Counted from the first letter of the stretch, positions 1 to 8,482 are shown. The stretch: 64,000 nucleotides of DNA from Profundicola sp048268105 (GCA_048268105.1 JBLWWH010000012.1:1-64000); one strand, 5' to 3'. Notes: generated by a model not told the origin, from the letters alone. Numbers and translations: made by a program.

Positions 1-1578
1 CCTGAGGGTGATTGTTATAATGAATTTAGTTTTGCAGTAACACTAACGGCATCAGTTGATACGGTATTTGATTATACGGATTCATCTGTTTGTGATATTA
101 CAGATCTTCCGGAAGTTGGAGAATTGAATGAAACAGACAATAACGGTGTTGCTGGAACTTGGTCCGTTAGTCAGGCTGATGATATTTACACTTATACTTT
201 CACGCCCACAGATTCTTGTTACAACGAGTTTAGTTTTGATGTAACACTAACAGCTTCAGTTGACACCGTATTTGATTATACGGATTCATCCGTCTGCGAT
301 GCTGCCAGTCTACCAGAAATTGGAGAATTGAATGACATAGACAATAATGGTGTTGCTGGAACTTGGACTGTTGCTCAGGTTGATGATATTTACACTTATA
401 CCTTCACGCCAACAGATTCTTGTTACAACGAATTTAGTTTCACAGTAACTGTAACGGATTCTGTTGCTACCGTATTTGATAATACGAATTTATCAGTTTG
501 TGATATAGTTGAGCTTCCAGAAGTTTCAACTTTAGATCCTCAAGACAATAACGGTGTAGCTGGAACATGGACAGTTGAACAAGTTGATGATGTTTATACA
601 TATACTTTCACGCCAATAGATACTTGTTATAATGAATTTAGCTTCACAGTAACTGTTAGTGATTCATTTGCTACTATATTTGATTACACGGATTTATCTG
701 TTTGCGATGTAACTGAAATACCTGAGGTTTCAACTTTAGCTCCTCAAGATAATAACGGTGTAACTGGAACTTGGGCAGTGAATCAAGTTGATGATGTTTA
801 TACATATACTTTCGCGCCAGACGATGATTGTTACAATGAGTTTAGCTTCATTATTAATCTTGTTGATGCCCAGATGGTTAGTTTCAATGCCTTGCCGAGA
901 TATAGTGTATGTAATCCTGCTGATTTACCGCGTGTTACGGATCTACCACAAACTTCTTTAGAGGGAGCAACGGGTACTTGGACGCAAACCAATAACGGCA
1001 ATCAAACTTATAACTATGAGTTTATACTCGACGAAAATCAAAACTGTTATATAGGCATGATTTTCACGGTACAAATCACGGATTCTATCACGCCTGAATT
1101 CAGTTTTGAGCACACCTATTGCCAAAATTCTAGGCCTTCGTCCTTGCCACAAACTTCCGACAATGGCATCACCGGGCAGTGGCTTCCGGCGGTCATCAAT
1201 ACGGCCTTCGCCAACATACGTCTCTACACTTTTATACCGCATGAAGGCCAGTGTGCAAGCAGCCTTGAGGTTATGATCGAGATCATCCATTGTCCTGACG
1301 AAGACACCGAATTAAATATACCAAACGTCCTTACGCCAAACAACGATGGCATGAACGATACTTGGTTTATAGAGGGTCTCCTCGAGGCTTATCCCAATGC
1401 AGAAGTGGAGATTTACAACCGCTACAACAAGCTTTTATATCGCGGAATTGGCGCCGAAAACTGTGAGTGGGACGGAACATACGCCGGTCGCAACTTGCCA
1501 ACGGGAAGCTATTGGTATGTCCTCAAGCTTGCTGATGGTAACGTGAAAACAGGTCATATCAGCATTATTTATCCTTAG
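1..1578 (+). CDS. Repeat-rich T9SS-secreted surface protein, C-terminal part
   Basis: The frame is open from base 1, so the 5' end lies outside the window. The visible part starts with tandem 68-residue units (CYNEFSF, SVCD, LPE, DNNGVAGTW, YTYTFTP), each with two spaced cysteines, followed by more divergent units. It ends with a gliding-motility-type C-terminal domain: IPNVLTPNNDGMNDTW near base 1315, EIYNRYNKLLY, WDGTYAGRNLPTGSYWY and a final GHISIIYP. That is the type B sorting signal of the Bacteroidota type IX secretion system, so the protein is inferred to be exported and attached at or released from the cell surface. The repeat half is AT-rich, while the last 500 bases are clearly richer in GC. 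The adhesin role is inferred. Confidence 0.9.
   Translation, partial: PEGDCYNEFSFAVTLTASVDTVFDYTDSSVCDITDLPEVGELNETDNNGVAGTWSVSQADDIYTYTFTPTDSCYNEFSFDVTLTASVDTVFDYTDSSVCDAASLPEIGELNDIDNNGVAGTWTVAQVDDIYTYTFTPTDSCYNEFSFTVTVTDSVATVFDNTNLSVCDIVELPEVSTLDPQDNNGVAGTWTVEQVDDVYTYTFTPIDTCYNEFSFTVTVSDSFATIFDYTDLSVCDVTEIPEVSTLAPQDNNGVTGTWAVNQVDDVYTYTFAPDDDCYNEFSFIINLVDAQMVSFNALPRYSVCNPADLPRVTDLPQTSLEGATGTWTQTNNGNQTYNYEFILDENQNCYIGMIFTVQITDSITPEFSFEHTYCQNSRPSSLPQTSDNGITGQWLPAVINTAFANIRLYTFIPHEGQCASSLEVMIEIIHCPDEDTELNIPNVLTPNNDGMNDTWFIEGLLEAYPNAEVEIYNRYNKLLYRGIGAENCEWDGTYAGRNLPTGSYWYVLKLADGNVKTGHISIIYP
13..828 (+). repeat. Four coding tandem repeats of 204 bp
   Basis: The codon for the first Cys of CYNEFSF recurs at 13, 217, 421, 625 and 829, exactly 204 bases apart, and the DNNGV motif recurs at 136, 340, 544 and 748. 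Both DNA and protein are strongly conserved between units. The array extends past the left edge of the window. In-frame unit gain or loss by recombination would change the length of the surface protein without breaking it. Confidence 0.95.
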
Positions 1579-1579
1579 G

Positions 1580-1733
1580 GCAGCGGACGGGCTTTTTATT
1601 GCAATTCCTCGCCGCTATGCCTACAAATAATCTCGTGGCAGGAGTTTCATTTTTATTCCACTCTGCCACTTCCTTATTTGTTGAGGCATAGCCGCTGCGG
1701 GATTTCCATGTCAATCCCTGCTGCGAGCTCCGC
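1580..1733. repeat. GC-rich structured palindromic intergenic element
   Basis: This lies between the T9SS protein and aroB and is much richer in GC than its surroundings. Nested inverted repeats are visible. GCAGCGG (1580-1586) faces CCGCTGC (1692-1698). GCTATGCCT plus ACAAATAA (1614-1630) face TTATTTGT plus AGGCATAGC (1674-1692), with a 2-nt bulge. GTGGCAG (1635-1641) faces CTGCCAC (1663-1669). On the minus strand GGGATT and AATCCC form a further small hairpin near 1700-1717. From memory it resembles structured intergenic repeats common in Flavobacteriaceae. It may be a repeat family, a structured RNA or a strong terminator. Confidence 0.6.
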
Positions 1734-1765
1734 GCCTAAGTATTTCGTTCTAAATCAAATTTTAG

Positions 1766-1773
1766 TATTTTTG
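1766..1773 (+). promoter_or_regulatory. Putative -7 box of aroB
   Basis: TATTTTTG fits the Bacteroidota -7 consensus TAnnTTTG and ends 13 nt before the aroB ATG. No convincing TTG -33 element is seen. Confidence 0.45.
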
Positions 1774-1786
1774 ATTAAAATCTGAT

Positions 1787-2836
1787 ATGAAACAAGCTCC
1801 CGTATATTTCCAAAATGGATTTACTCAACTCAATGAGTTTATCCAACTTCATTCAGATAAGAAAATCATGTTCTTGGTCGATGATAACACACATGAATAC
1901 TGTTTACCTATCTTATTAGCCGAGCTTCCAGAAATTCAAGACATGGAAATCATCGAAATTCCCTCTGGAGAAGATTCCAAATCCATCGAAATTGCTACTC
2001 AGGTTTGGATAAGCCTAAGTGAACTAGGAGCAGATCGCAACTCCATTATCATCAACTGTGGAGGAGGAGTGGTCACAGATTTTGGAGGTTTTGTGGCTTC
2101 TACTTTCAAAAGAGGAGTTAAGTTTGTGAATGTGCCAACCAGTTTATTGTCTATGGTGGATGCCTCTGTGGGTGCAAAAACAGGAATAAACTTAAATCAC
2201 TTAAAGAATCAAGTCGGAACATTCACACAACCAATGATGGTAGTCATAAATCCAGGCTTTCTTCTAACTTTATCCGACAAAGAAATGCTTTCAGGTTTTG
2301 CAGAAATGCTAAAACATGGTTTAATTCAAGATGTAAACCATTGGAATCAATTGAAGAGTATTTCAGCCTTAAATGCAGAAAATTTGGCTTCTTTAATTCA
2401 AGCCTCTGTGGAAATTAAAAAAGCCGTCGTTGAACAAGATCCAACAGAGAAAGGTTTACGGAAAATATTAAATGCAGGTCACACCATTGGTCATGCATTA
2501 GAAACTTACTTTTTAGATCATCAAATTCAAATCACACATGGTGAAGCCGTGGCTTTAGGTCTAATTTTAGAAAGCTATATCGCTGTAATGAAAAAGAAGT
2601 TAAGCCTAGAAGACTTCGAAGAAATTATATCGGTTATTGATAAATTCTATCCTAAAATTGACTTACCAAAAGCGGAACAAATATTGCCATTACTATTGCA
2701 CGATAAAAAGAATGTTGGAAAAGAAATTCAGTGTGTTTTATTAAACAAAATTGGTTTCTGTAATCCAGAGCCTGTTAGTATTAGCATCGCCGAGGTGGAT
2801 CTTGCCTTTGATTTTTATCGAAATAATGAATCATGA
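1787..2836 (+). CDS. aroB: 3-dehydroquinate synthase
   Basis: Second step of the shikimate pathway: NAD-dependent cyclisation of DAHP to 3-dehydroquinate in the cytoplasm. The 349 residues match the family length. Visible motifs are the nucleotide-binding GGGVVTDFGGF (about 92-102), VPTSLLSMVDASVGAKTGIN (about 117-135), the metal-site region SGFAEMLKHG, NAGHTIGHALE and the later HGEAVALGL with its conserved His and Glu. The stop overlaps the msrB start in an ATGA, so the two genes are translationally coupled. The function is clear. Confidence 0.95.
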   Translation: MKQAPVYFQNGFTQLNEFIQLHSDKKIMFLVDDNTHEYCLPILLAELPEIQDMEIIEIPSGEDSKSIEIATQVWISLSELGADRNSIIINCGGGVVTDFGGFVASTFKRGVKFVNVPTSLLSMVDASVGAKTGINLNHLKNQVGTFTQPMMVVINPGFLLTLSDKEMLSGFAEMLKHGLIQDVNHWNQLKSISALNAENLASLIQASVEIKKAVVEQDPTEKGLRKILNAGHTIGHALETYFLDHQIQITHGEAVALGLILESYIAVMKKKLSLEDFEEIISVIDKFYPKIDLPKAEQILPLLLHDKKNVGKEIQCVLLNKIGFCNPEPVSISIAEVDLAFDFYRNNES

Positions 2837-3363
2837 AAACAAACTATATCTATCTTGTGCTTCTATTTTTTATGATGAGCTTTAATGCTTGCCAAAGCCA
2901 AGAAAATTCAAACAAAGAATTAACTAAAAAAGAAAATACCATGTCAAATAAAGAATTCAAAGTAATAAAGTCAGAAGAAGAATGGAAACAAAGCCTTTCT
3001 GACGAAGAGTTTTTCGTTTTGCGCCAAGCCGGAACCGAACGTCCACACACTGGAAAATATAATATGCATTTCGAAGAAGGGATTTACTTGTGCAATGCTT
3101 GTAAAGAGCCATTGTTCGAATCGGATACTAAGTTCGATGCATACTGTGGTTGGCCAAGTTTCGACAAAGCCATCAAGGGGAAAGTGATTGAAAAACTAGA
3201 TAGATCCCACGGAATGACACGTATGGAAATTCTATGTGCAAATTGTGGATCTCATTTAGGTCACGTGTTCAATGATGGCCCTACGGAAACTGGGTTGCGC
3301 TATTGTATGAACTCTGTTTCATTAGACTTTGAAGATGCGAGTGAAGGTGAATCAAAAGACTAA
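2833..3363 (+). CDS. msrB: Peptide-methionine (R)-S-oxide reductase, lipoprotein form
   Basis: Reduces the R epimer of methionine sulfoxide in oxidised proteins. Residues 1-20 form a lipoprotein signal ending in SFNAC, so this copy should sit in the cell envelope rather than the cytoplasm. The MsrB domain follows: GTERPHTGKY, zinc-binding CNAC, YCGWPSF, the second zinc pair CANCGSHLGHVF and the catalytic Cys in RYCMNSVSL. A second Met at about residue 37 could start a cytoplasmic form, but the ATGA overlap with aroB and the clean signal favour the long start. Confidence 0.93.
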   Translation: MKTNYIYLVLLFFMMSFNACQSQENSNKELTKKENTMSNKEFKVIKSEEEWKQSLSDEEFFVLRQAGTERPHTGKYNMHFEEGIYLCNACKEPLFESDTKFDAYCGWPSFDKAIKGKVIEKLDRSHGMTRMEILCANCGSHLGHVFNDGPTETGLRYCMNSVSLDFEDASEGESKD

Positions 3364-4186
3364 ATATTTAATTCTTTTTAGTATCCTTATTTTAGCTTCG
3401 TGTAAAACATTAAATCCTAATTTGAGCTTTCCAGAATTATTGGAAAATCGTTCAGAAACAGCTAAAAACTTAGAAAAGAAAGCTGATGACATCAATTGCG
3501 AATTAAATTCTAAAAGAGTTTATGATGCTTTTGAGATGAATAATAATTTGTGGGGTAAAGCTCGATTGAAAGATAAAGAAGCTCATTTATGCACTTATTA
3601 TTCAGAGGATGGTTTCGGTTGGAAATGGGTTGTACCTCATAATGCACGTGGCGTAATTGGTTACCCAAACATAAAAATGGGACCAGGGCCGTGGCGAAAT
3701 TCAAAGGAAAAAGTACATGGTTTTCCAATTAAAATTGAGGAAATCAATGATTTAAAAGTGGCTTACGACTCCGAAATTTATGTGAAATATAAAAAATATA
3801 ATCTCGCTTTTGATATATGGTTAAGTTCTGCGTTTCAATCCAGGCAAGAAACGATCACCACTGAAATTATGATTTGGGAAGACTACTTCGACTTTAAATC
3901 TTATGGTAAAAAAGTAGATGAAATTACTACTGATTTTGGTGTTTATGAAGTCATGTCAGGCTATCTTAAAAATGAAGAATTCAATCAAGATTGGCAATAT
4001 TTTGCTTTTGTTAGAAAAGAAAAGCGTAACAAAGGCGAATTAGATATCAAATATTTATTGGATTATTTGGTTCAATACCAAAAAGTAAATCCACAGGAGT
4101 TGGTCACTTCCGTTGAGTTTGGCAACGAAATAGGAAATTCGAGTGGATTTACCTTGATTAAAAATTATGAATTGACCTTGAACTAG
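3335..4186 (+). CDS. Putative GH12-like lipoprotein (endoglucanase/xyloglucanase fold)
   Basis: The ATG at 3335 gives a signal peptide with lipobox LILASC; a TTG lies 6 bases upstream and GTG codons follow. The mature part has features of glycoside hydrolase family 12: NNLWG, GYPNIKMGPGPW, FDIWLS, TEIMIW with the expected nucleophile Glu (codon 3863), WQYFAFVR and, near the C-terminus, FGNEIGNSSGF with a candidate acid/base Glu (codon 4127). GH12 enzymes cut beta-1,4-glucans or xyloglucan. It overlaps the msrB end by 29 bases. The fold assignment rests on motif memory and the substrate is unknown. Confidence 0.65.
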   Translation: MRVKVNQKTKYLILFSILILASCKTLNPNLSFPELLENRSETAKNLEKKADDINCELNSKRVYDAFEMNNNLWGKARLKDKEAHLCTYYSEDGFGWKWVVPHNARGVIGYPNIKMGPGPWRNSKEKVHGFPIKIEEINDLKVAYDSEIYVKYKKYNLAFDIWLSSAFQSRQETITTEIMIWEDYFDFKSYGKKVDEITTDFGVYEVMSGYLKNEEFNQDWQYFAFVRKEKRNKGELDIKYLLDYLVQYQKVNPQELVTSVEFGNEIGNSSGFTLIKNYELTLN

Positions 4187-4203
4187 GTCAATTCATAATT
4201 TTT
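4160..4203. terminator. Bidirectional terminator embedded in the GH12-like gene end
   Basis: An almost 19-bp perfect inverted repeat has arms at 4160-4178 and 4185-4203 with the 6-nt loop TGAACT, flanked by A and T runs. It covers the last eight or so codons and the stop of the GH12-like gene and sits between it and the convergent fabG, so it can serve both. Confidence 0.85.
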
Positions 4204-4216
4204 GTTAAATATCTTA

Positions 4217-4951
4217 TTACATGTGCATTCCTCCGTCTACACTCATCACTTGTCCAGTAATATAAGATGATAAGTCAGAACCTAAGAATAAACAAGCATT
4301 GGCGATGTCTTCTGGACTTCCACCACGTTTTAATGGGATAGAATTTCTCCATTCGTCAACCACTTTTTCATCTAATTTAGCTGTCATCTCAGTTTCAATA
4401 AATCCTGGAGCAACTACATTACAACGTATATTCCTTGAACCTAGTTCTTGTGCAACCGATTTAGAGAAACCAATTAAACCTGCCTTAGATGCAGCATAGT
4501 TGGCTTGTCCTGCGTTTCCAGTAATGCCCACGATAGAGCTCATGTTGATGATAGATCCTTTTCTTTGTTTCAACATCGGGCGAAGAACGGCTTTGGTTAA
4601 GTTAAAAGCAGAATCTAAATTCACTTGAATCACTTTTTGCCAATCTTCGTGACTCATTCTCATCAATAAGTTGTCTTTTGTGATTCCTGCATTGTTGATA
4701 ACGATATCAATCTGTCCGAAATCCTCTAAAACCTGGTTAACCAATTCTTGTGCAGCATCAAAATCTCCCGCATCTGATTGATAGCCTTTTACGCCTTCAA
4801 ATTCTTTTTCAATTGCTTTTGCTGCCTCAGCCGAAGAAGCATAAGTAAATGCTACTTTAGCACCATTTGCAACAAAAGTTTCTAATATTCCTTTTCCGAT
4901 TCCTCGGGTTGCTCCTGTAATAATAGCAACTTTTCCTTCTAGTAAATTCAT
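4217..4951 (-). CDS. fabG: 3-oxoacyl-[acyl-carrier-protein] reductase
   Basis: NADPH-dependent reduction of 3-oxoacyl-ACP in fatty acid elongation. The protein is a classical 244-residue short-chain dehydrogenase: TGATRGIG at the N-terminus, NNAGITKDN, catalytic Ser in MSSIVGI, YAASKAG with catalytic Tyr and Lys, and a C-terminus SYITGQVMSVDGGMHM typical of FabG. A TTG-N19-TATCTTTA promoter lies just upstream. It is convergent with the GH12-like gene and shares its terminator. Confidence 0.93.
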   Translation of the reverse strand: MNLLEGKVAIITGATRGIGKGILETFVANGAKVAFTYASSAEAAKAIEKEFEGVKGYQSDAGDFDAAQELVNQVLEDFGQIDIVINNAGITKDNLLMRMSHEDWQKVIQVNLDSAFNLTKAVLRPMLKQRKGSIINMSSIVGITGNAGQANYAASKAGLIGFSKSVAQELGSRNIRCNVVAPGFIETEMTAKLDEKVVDEWRNSIPLKRGGSPEDIANACLFLGSDLSSYITGQVMSVDGGMHM

Positions 4952-4970
4952 GTAGTCATGTGTTAAAAAG

Positions 4971-5000
4971 TAAAGATATAAAATGCGCTCTAAGTGGCAA
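4971..5000 (-). promoter_or_regulatory. Putative fabG promoter
   Basis: On the minus strand TTG (4998-5000), 19 nt and TATCTTTA (4971-4978) match the Bacteroidota -33/-7 arrangement with one mismatch in the -7 box. The box ends 19 nt before the fabG start. Confidence 0.5.
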
Positions 5001-5034
5001 TAACTTAAGATTAAATGATTCTTGGATTTTGTTT

Positions 5035-5595
5035 CTAATTTTTGGCTTTTAAACTCTTTTCAAACCGATGAAAGGCCTCTTTATACTGATCGTAAGCGGC
5101 TGAGTTTTTATAATAATATCCCGTAATGATACTTCCATTCGGGTAAGCTTTCTCTTTAAATTGTCTTAAATATCCGGTTTGTTGATTCATTTCTAAATTC
5201 CAAGTTGTAATTAGCGTATCTCCGATTTGTTTTGTCTCTTTTTTAATACGTTCATTCGGAAAGATTATGTCATTAGGTCTTTGATTCGCAGTAGAAGCAT
5301 ATGCATAAAACTGAACCAAACTATCTTCTGAAGTGAAGAAATAACTATCATATTGATTAAAATCCTCTCCCGAACCAACCGATGGTTTTGCCATAAACTC
5401 CAGAGGAACTTGGGCATAGAATCCTGCACCCGAAAAATCTTCAGAACTCAGTTTTTTGGACGCTGTAATCTTTGTTTCGATTGGAACAGGCACTGCTAAT
5501 TCTGTTTCGTTGCTTTTATTTTCCGTATTAGGGCTTTCTTTTGAGCATGAAATTAAACCTAAAATAAAAGATAAGGAGATTAAAACTTTCTTCAT
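5035..5595 (-). CDS. Lipoprotein of unknown function
   Basis: 186 residues. The N-terminal signal peptide ends in a lipobox with Cys17 (GLISCSKE), followed by a polar Asn/Glu-rich linker and a compact domain with GAGFYAQVP, DSYFFTSEDSLVQFYAYAS and GDTLITTWNLEMNQQTGYLRQFKEK. It is probably an outer-membrane-anchored periplasmic protein. I do not recognise the family. It is divergent from the BrkB gene and 83 bases upstream of the fabG promoter region. Confidence 0.75.
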   Translation of the reverse strand: MKKVLISLSFILGLISCSKESPNTENKSNETELAVPVPIETKITASKKLSSEDFSGAGFYAQVPLEFMAKPSVGSGEDFNQYDSYFFTSEDSLVQFYAYASTANQRPNDIIFPNERIKKETKQIGDTLITTWNLEMNQQTGYLRQFKEKAYPNGSIITGYYYKNSAAYDQYKEAFHRFEKSLKAKN

Positions 5596-5739
5596 GGATG
5601 CTATTTGATTTGAAGGATTAAAATTACACTAATTATTCAAATCAGTTCATTTTTACATATACATTATTAGATACATATTATTCGGAAGTCGATTTTTTGA
5701 TAAGAATATATTCTATTTTAGCATAAAATTTTTGAAACC

Positions 5740-6702
5740 ATGTCCATGCAAAAATTTCTAAGAGATATTTTCAACATTGCCAAGGCAACCATCAATGCTT
5801 TTTTTGAAGACAGAGTTTTTAAATTAAGTGCTGCATTAGCCTATTATACAGTGTTGGCGATTTCGCCCTTTTTAATGATTATTATTTCAGTCGCCAGTAT
5901 ATTATATAAAAAGGATGCCATTGAAAATAAAATTTATTCAGAACTCAATGGATTAATAGGACATGATTTGGCTCAAGAAGTACAAAAATTTGTCCTTAAT
6001 TCTTCCTTAACAGGTAAAAGTGATATTGCTTTAATTACAGGTTTAGTCGTATTATTTGTGGCTTCCACCGCTGTTTTTGCTGAGGTTCAGGACAGTCTTA
6101 ATTATATTTGGCAAGTAAAAGCTAAACCAAAACATGGTTGGCTAAAGATGATTAGAGATAGAGTATTATCTTTTTCTGTCATCGTTTCTTTATCCTTTAT
6201 TTTATTGGTTTCGATGTTGTTAAATTCAATTATCAAAAGATTCGGTCATTTTTTTATAGAACTCTTCATGGAATATGATGTTACCTTCGATGTGCTTTTC
6301 TTCTACATAAACAAGGTCGTCAGCATATTGGTTACGGTGGCGATATTTACGCTTATGTTCAAGGTGCTACCAGACGTAAAATTGAAATGGAAACATGCCT
6401 TGGCTGGCGGGATTTTCACAGCGATTTTATTTTCAATAGGTCAAATAGGTATTGGATATTATTTACAACAATTTCAGCCAGGTTTAAATTTTGGGTCTGC
6501 TGGTTCTATTATTGCCCTCTTGGTTTGGGTTTATTATACTTCAATCATCGTATATTTGGGCGCAGAATTTACACAAGTGTATGCCGAGAAATATGGTACC
6601 GGTATTCAGCCGAGTGAACATGCTGTTTATTTAAAAATCATAGAGCAGGAGAAGAATGTGGATGTTTTGCCAAAGCAGCACCCGAACGAAACTAATGAAT
6701 GA
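5740..6702 (+). CDS. YihY/BrkB family inner membrane protein
   Basis: 320 residues with about six hydrophobic segments and the family hallmarks FEDRVFKLSAALAYYTVLAISPF near the N-terminus, LNYIWQVKAKPKHGW, KVLPDVKLKWKHALAGG and GSAGSIIALLVWVYYTSIIVYLGAEFT near the C-terminus. The family was once called ribonuclease BN, but that assignment is not supported by later work and the molecular role is unsettled. A second ATG at 5746 is an alternative start. Its stop overlaps the start of the PagL-like gene, so the two are coupled. Confidence 0.9.
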   Translation: MSMQKFLRDIFNIAKATINAFFEDRVFKLSAALAYYTVLAISPFLMIIISVASILYKKDAIENKIYSELNGLIGHDLAQEVQKFVLNSSLTGKSDIALITGLVVLFVASTAVFAEVQDSLNYIWQVKAKPKHGWLKMIRDRVLSFSVIVSLSFILLVSMLLNSIIKRFGHFFIELFMEYDVTFDVLFFYINKVVSILVTVAIFTLMFKVLPDVKLKWKHALAGGIFTAILFSIGQIGIGYYLQQFQPGLNFGSAGSIIALLVWVYYTSIIVYLGAEFTQVYAEKYGTGIQPSEHAVYLKIIEQEKNVDVLPKQHPNETNE

Positions 6703-7286
6703 GGAATTTCTATTTTATTTTAATACTAAGCTTATTTAATTTGGTTCAAGCCCAAAATGATATATACATGGGTGTATCATATGGGACGAGCGATATTTTT
6801 AGAAAAGACGATACTAGTCATTATAATTACAAGAACACTGAATTTGGAGTTTTTGCGATTAAAGATTTTGCATGGAAATCAAATGCAGATAAAAACATCA
6901 AAAAACATTGGTTTCTTCAGCCTAATTTAAACTATGGTCAATATACTTTTTTGGTCGATGATCACCAACAAGACATTTATAGAGCGAGTTTAGGCGGAGG
7001 GATTAAATTCGAAAAAGAGTTGCGAAAACTCGCTCTACATGCGAGATTTGGTTTTAATGCAGGTTATCAATCGGGTTATTATCAGCGTTTAGAAAAGGGA
7101 GTTTATTTTGCAGAAAAATTAAATTTAGGGCTTGGGTTTGATTTAAATCCTAGAATGAAAAGCTTTATAGATATCGGAGCTATGCATATTTCAAATGCTA
7201 ATTTTTACCCTTTAAACAGAGGTTTAGAGGTTTTTTTTATTGAATTAGGGATTCAAATTCCTAACAAGAAACTAGAAAAATTTTAA
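6699..7286 (+). CDS. PagL-like lipid A 3-O-deacylase (outer membrane beta-barrel)
   Basis: 195 residues with a Sec signal ending near VQAQN (about 18-20), then alternating strands typical of an eight-stranded barrel. The C-terminal part has AMHISNANFYPLNRGLE: His163 and Ser165 form the H-x-S-N motif and Glu177 the acidic partner of PagL-type acyloxyacyl hydrolases. Such enzymes trim an acyl chain from lipid A in the outer membrane. The ATG overlaps the BrkB stop (ATGA). Family recognition is by motif; activity on lipid A in this organism is inferred. Confidence 0.8.
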   Translation: MRNFYFILILSLFNLVQAQNDIYMGVSYGTSDIFRKDDTSHYNYKNTEFGVFAIKDFAWKSNADKNIKKHWFLQPNLNYGQYTFLVDDHQQDIYRASLGGGIKFEKELRKLALHARFGFNAGYQSGYYQRLEKGVYFAEKLNLGLGFDLNPRMKSFIDIGAMHISNANFYPLNRGLEVFFIELGIQIPNKKLEKF

Positions 7287-7299
7287 TACATTAGTCTAA

Positions 7300-7485
7300 A
7301 TGAGTAATCTATTCAGCAACAAATATTTTCAATTGGTCATTGCCTTAGTTATCATTGGTTTGTTGATTTACCGAATGATGAATTTTGAAGATCAGTTGAC
7401 GGATTATATCCGAATTGGTGCACTTTCCTTTGCAGTGCTTATTGCTTTGCCAAGGTTGATTAAGCGTTTCAGAGATGAAAACTAA
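7300..7485 (+). CDS. Small two-TM membrane protein
   Basis: 61 residues with two hydrophobic stretches (about 9-24 and 38-49) and a basic end LIKRFRDEN. It starts 13 nt after the PagL-like gene and ends 7 nt before the decayed gene, so it is probably in the same transcript. No family recognised. Confidence 0.7.
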   Translation: MSNLFSNKYFQLVIALVIIGLLIYRMMNFEDQLTDYIRIGALSFAVLIALPRLIKRFRDEN

Positions 7486-7492
7486 GTAAAGC

Positions 7493-8423
7493 ATGCAAAA
7501 GTACATTCGACTAATTTCTGTAATTACTAGCCTTTTTATTGTGGGAGTTCTAGGTTATTGATCCATACATATATTTGGTAATTATGGATGGACTGTATTT
7601 TTAATTTCTCTTTTTTTATCATGTTATATTCCGGTTTATTGGGTAGGTAAGTCATCAAAAATTGATTTAACGGGAAGTTATCTACTAGGTTTATCTACTA
7701 TGTTGTTGGCGGCACTTGGTTTGTTAGTATTTGCGATTGAAGGTTTGATTTGCATTATTATGGGACTGCCGATATTTGTTCTGTGTAATATGCTTGGCGC
7801 ATATCTCGGGTTTAAATTAAATCAAAAAAAATTGATAAAAACTGAAACATTAGGGTTTATTGTAGTGCTGATTTCAATATCTACTTTAAGTTTTGATTAT
7901 ATCAACGAACCTAAAAACTTAATTCCAGTCAAAACTTCAGTCATTGTTCATGCCCCTATAGACAAAGTTTGGCAAAATGTGGTGACTTTTGATAGGATTG
8001 AAGAACCGACGGATTGGTTATTTGAAACAGGAATTTCCTATCCAACCGATGCAACTATAAAAGGTCATGGAGTAGGAGCAATTAGATATTGTAATTTTAC
8101 TACCGGCAGTTTTGTTTTGCTAATCACAACTTGGAATGCACTAACTTTATTGCAATTTGATGTTCCTGAACAACCCACTCCCGATGCATGAGTTCAATCC
8201 ATTTTGGGATATAGCTTCAAAGCATTTAGACGGTTATTTTATTTCTCATAAAGGTCAATTTAAGTTAAATAAAATTGATAATAACACAACAGAGTTAGAA
8301 GTAACCACTTGGTATACAGTAAATATAGCACCGGAGCTTTATTGGAAAACTTGGTCAGATTTTATTATTCATACAATCCATAAACGTGTTATGAATCATA
8401 TTAAATTGGAATCTGAAGGTTAA
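7493..8423 (+). pseudogene. Decayed membrane/SRPBCC-type gene (stop plus frameshift)
   Basis: Reading from the ATG at 7493 gives a hydrophobic N-terminus (MQKYIRLISVITS...) that hits an in-frame TGA at 7559-7561 where a Trp would fit (GY-stop-SIHIFG). The same frame continues through several membrane segments and a START/SRPBCC-like start (KTSVIVHAPIDKVWQNVV, GVGAIRYCNFTTGSF) to DVPEQPTP. The reading then jumps by one base near 8170-8180: the next frame continues as PMHEFNPFWDIASKHLDGYF and ends at 8423. An extra C in ACTCCCG explains the shift. Two independent lesions argue for a pseudogene rather than one sequencing error. Confidence 0.8.
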
Positions 8424-8482
8424 GTTTTGCTTTTTGTAGACTAAAATAGATAGCATTAATTTTAATATCCTTTTACAATTAG

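Noticed and set aside
13..828. Regular repeats suggesting a CRISPR array
   Set aside because: The 204-bp units are in one open reading frame with conserved protein motifs and no short spacers; they are coding repeats.
958..1290. Minus-strand open frame of 110 codons
   Set aside because: It lies wholly inside the T9SS protein gene and has no family motifs; it is a shadow.
7559..7561. TGA read as selenocysteine or Trp
   Set aside because: TGA ends intact genes nearby (for example aroB), no selenocysteine context is seen, and a second frameshift follows; a pseudogene is simpler.
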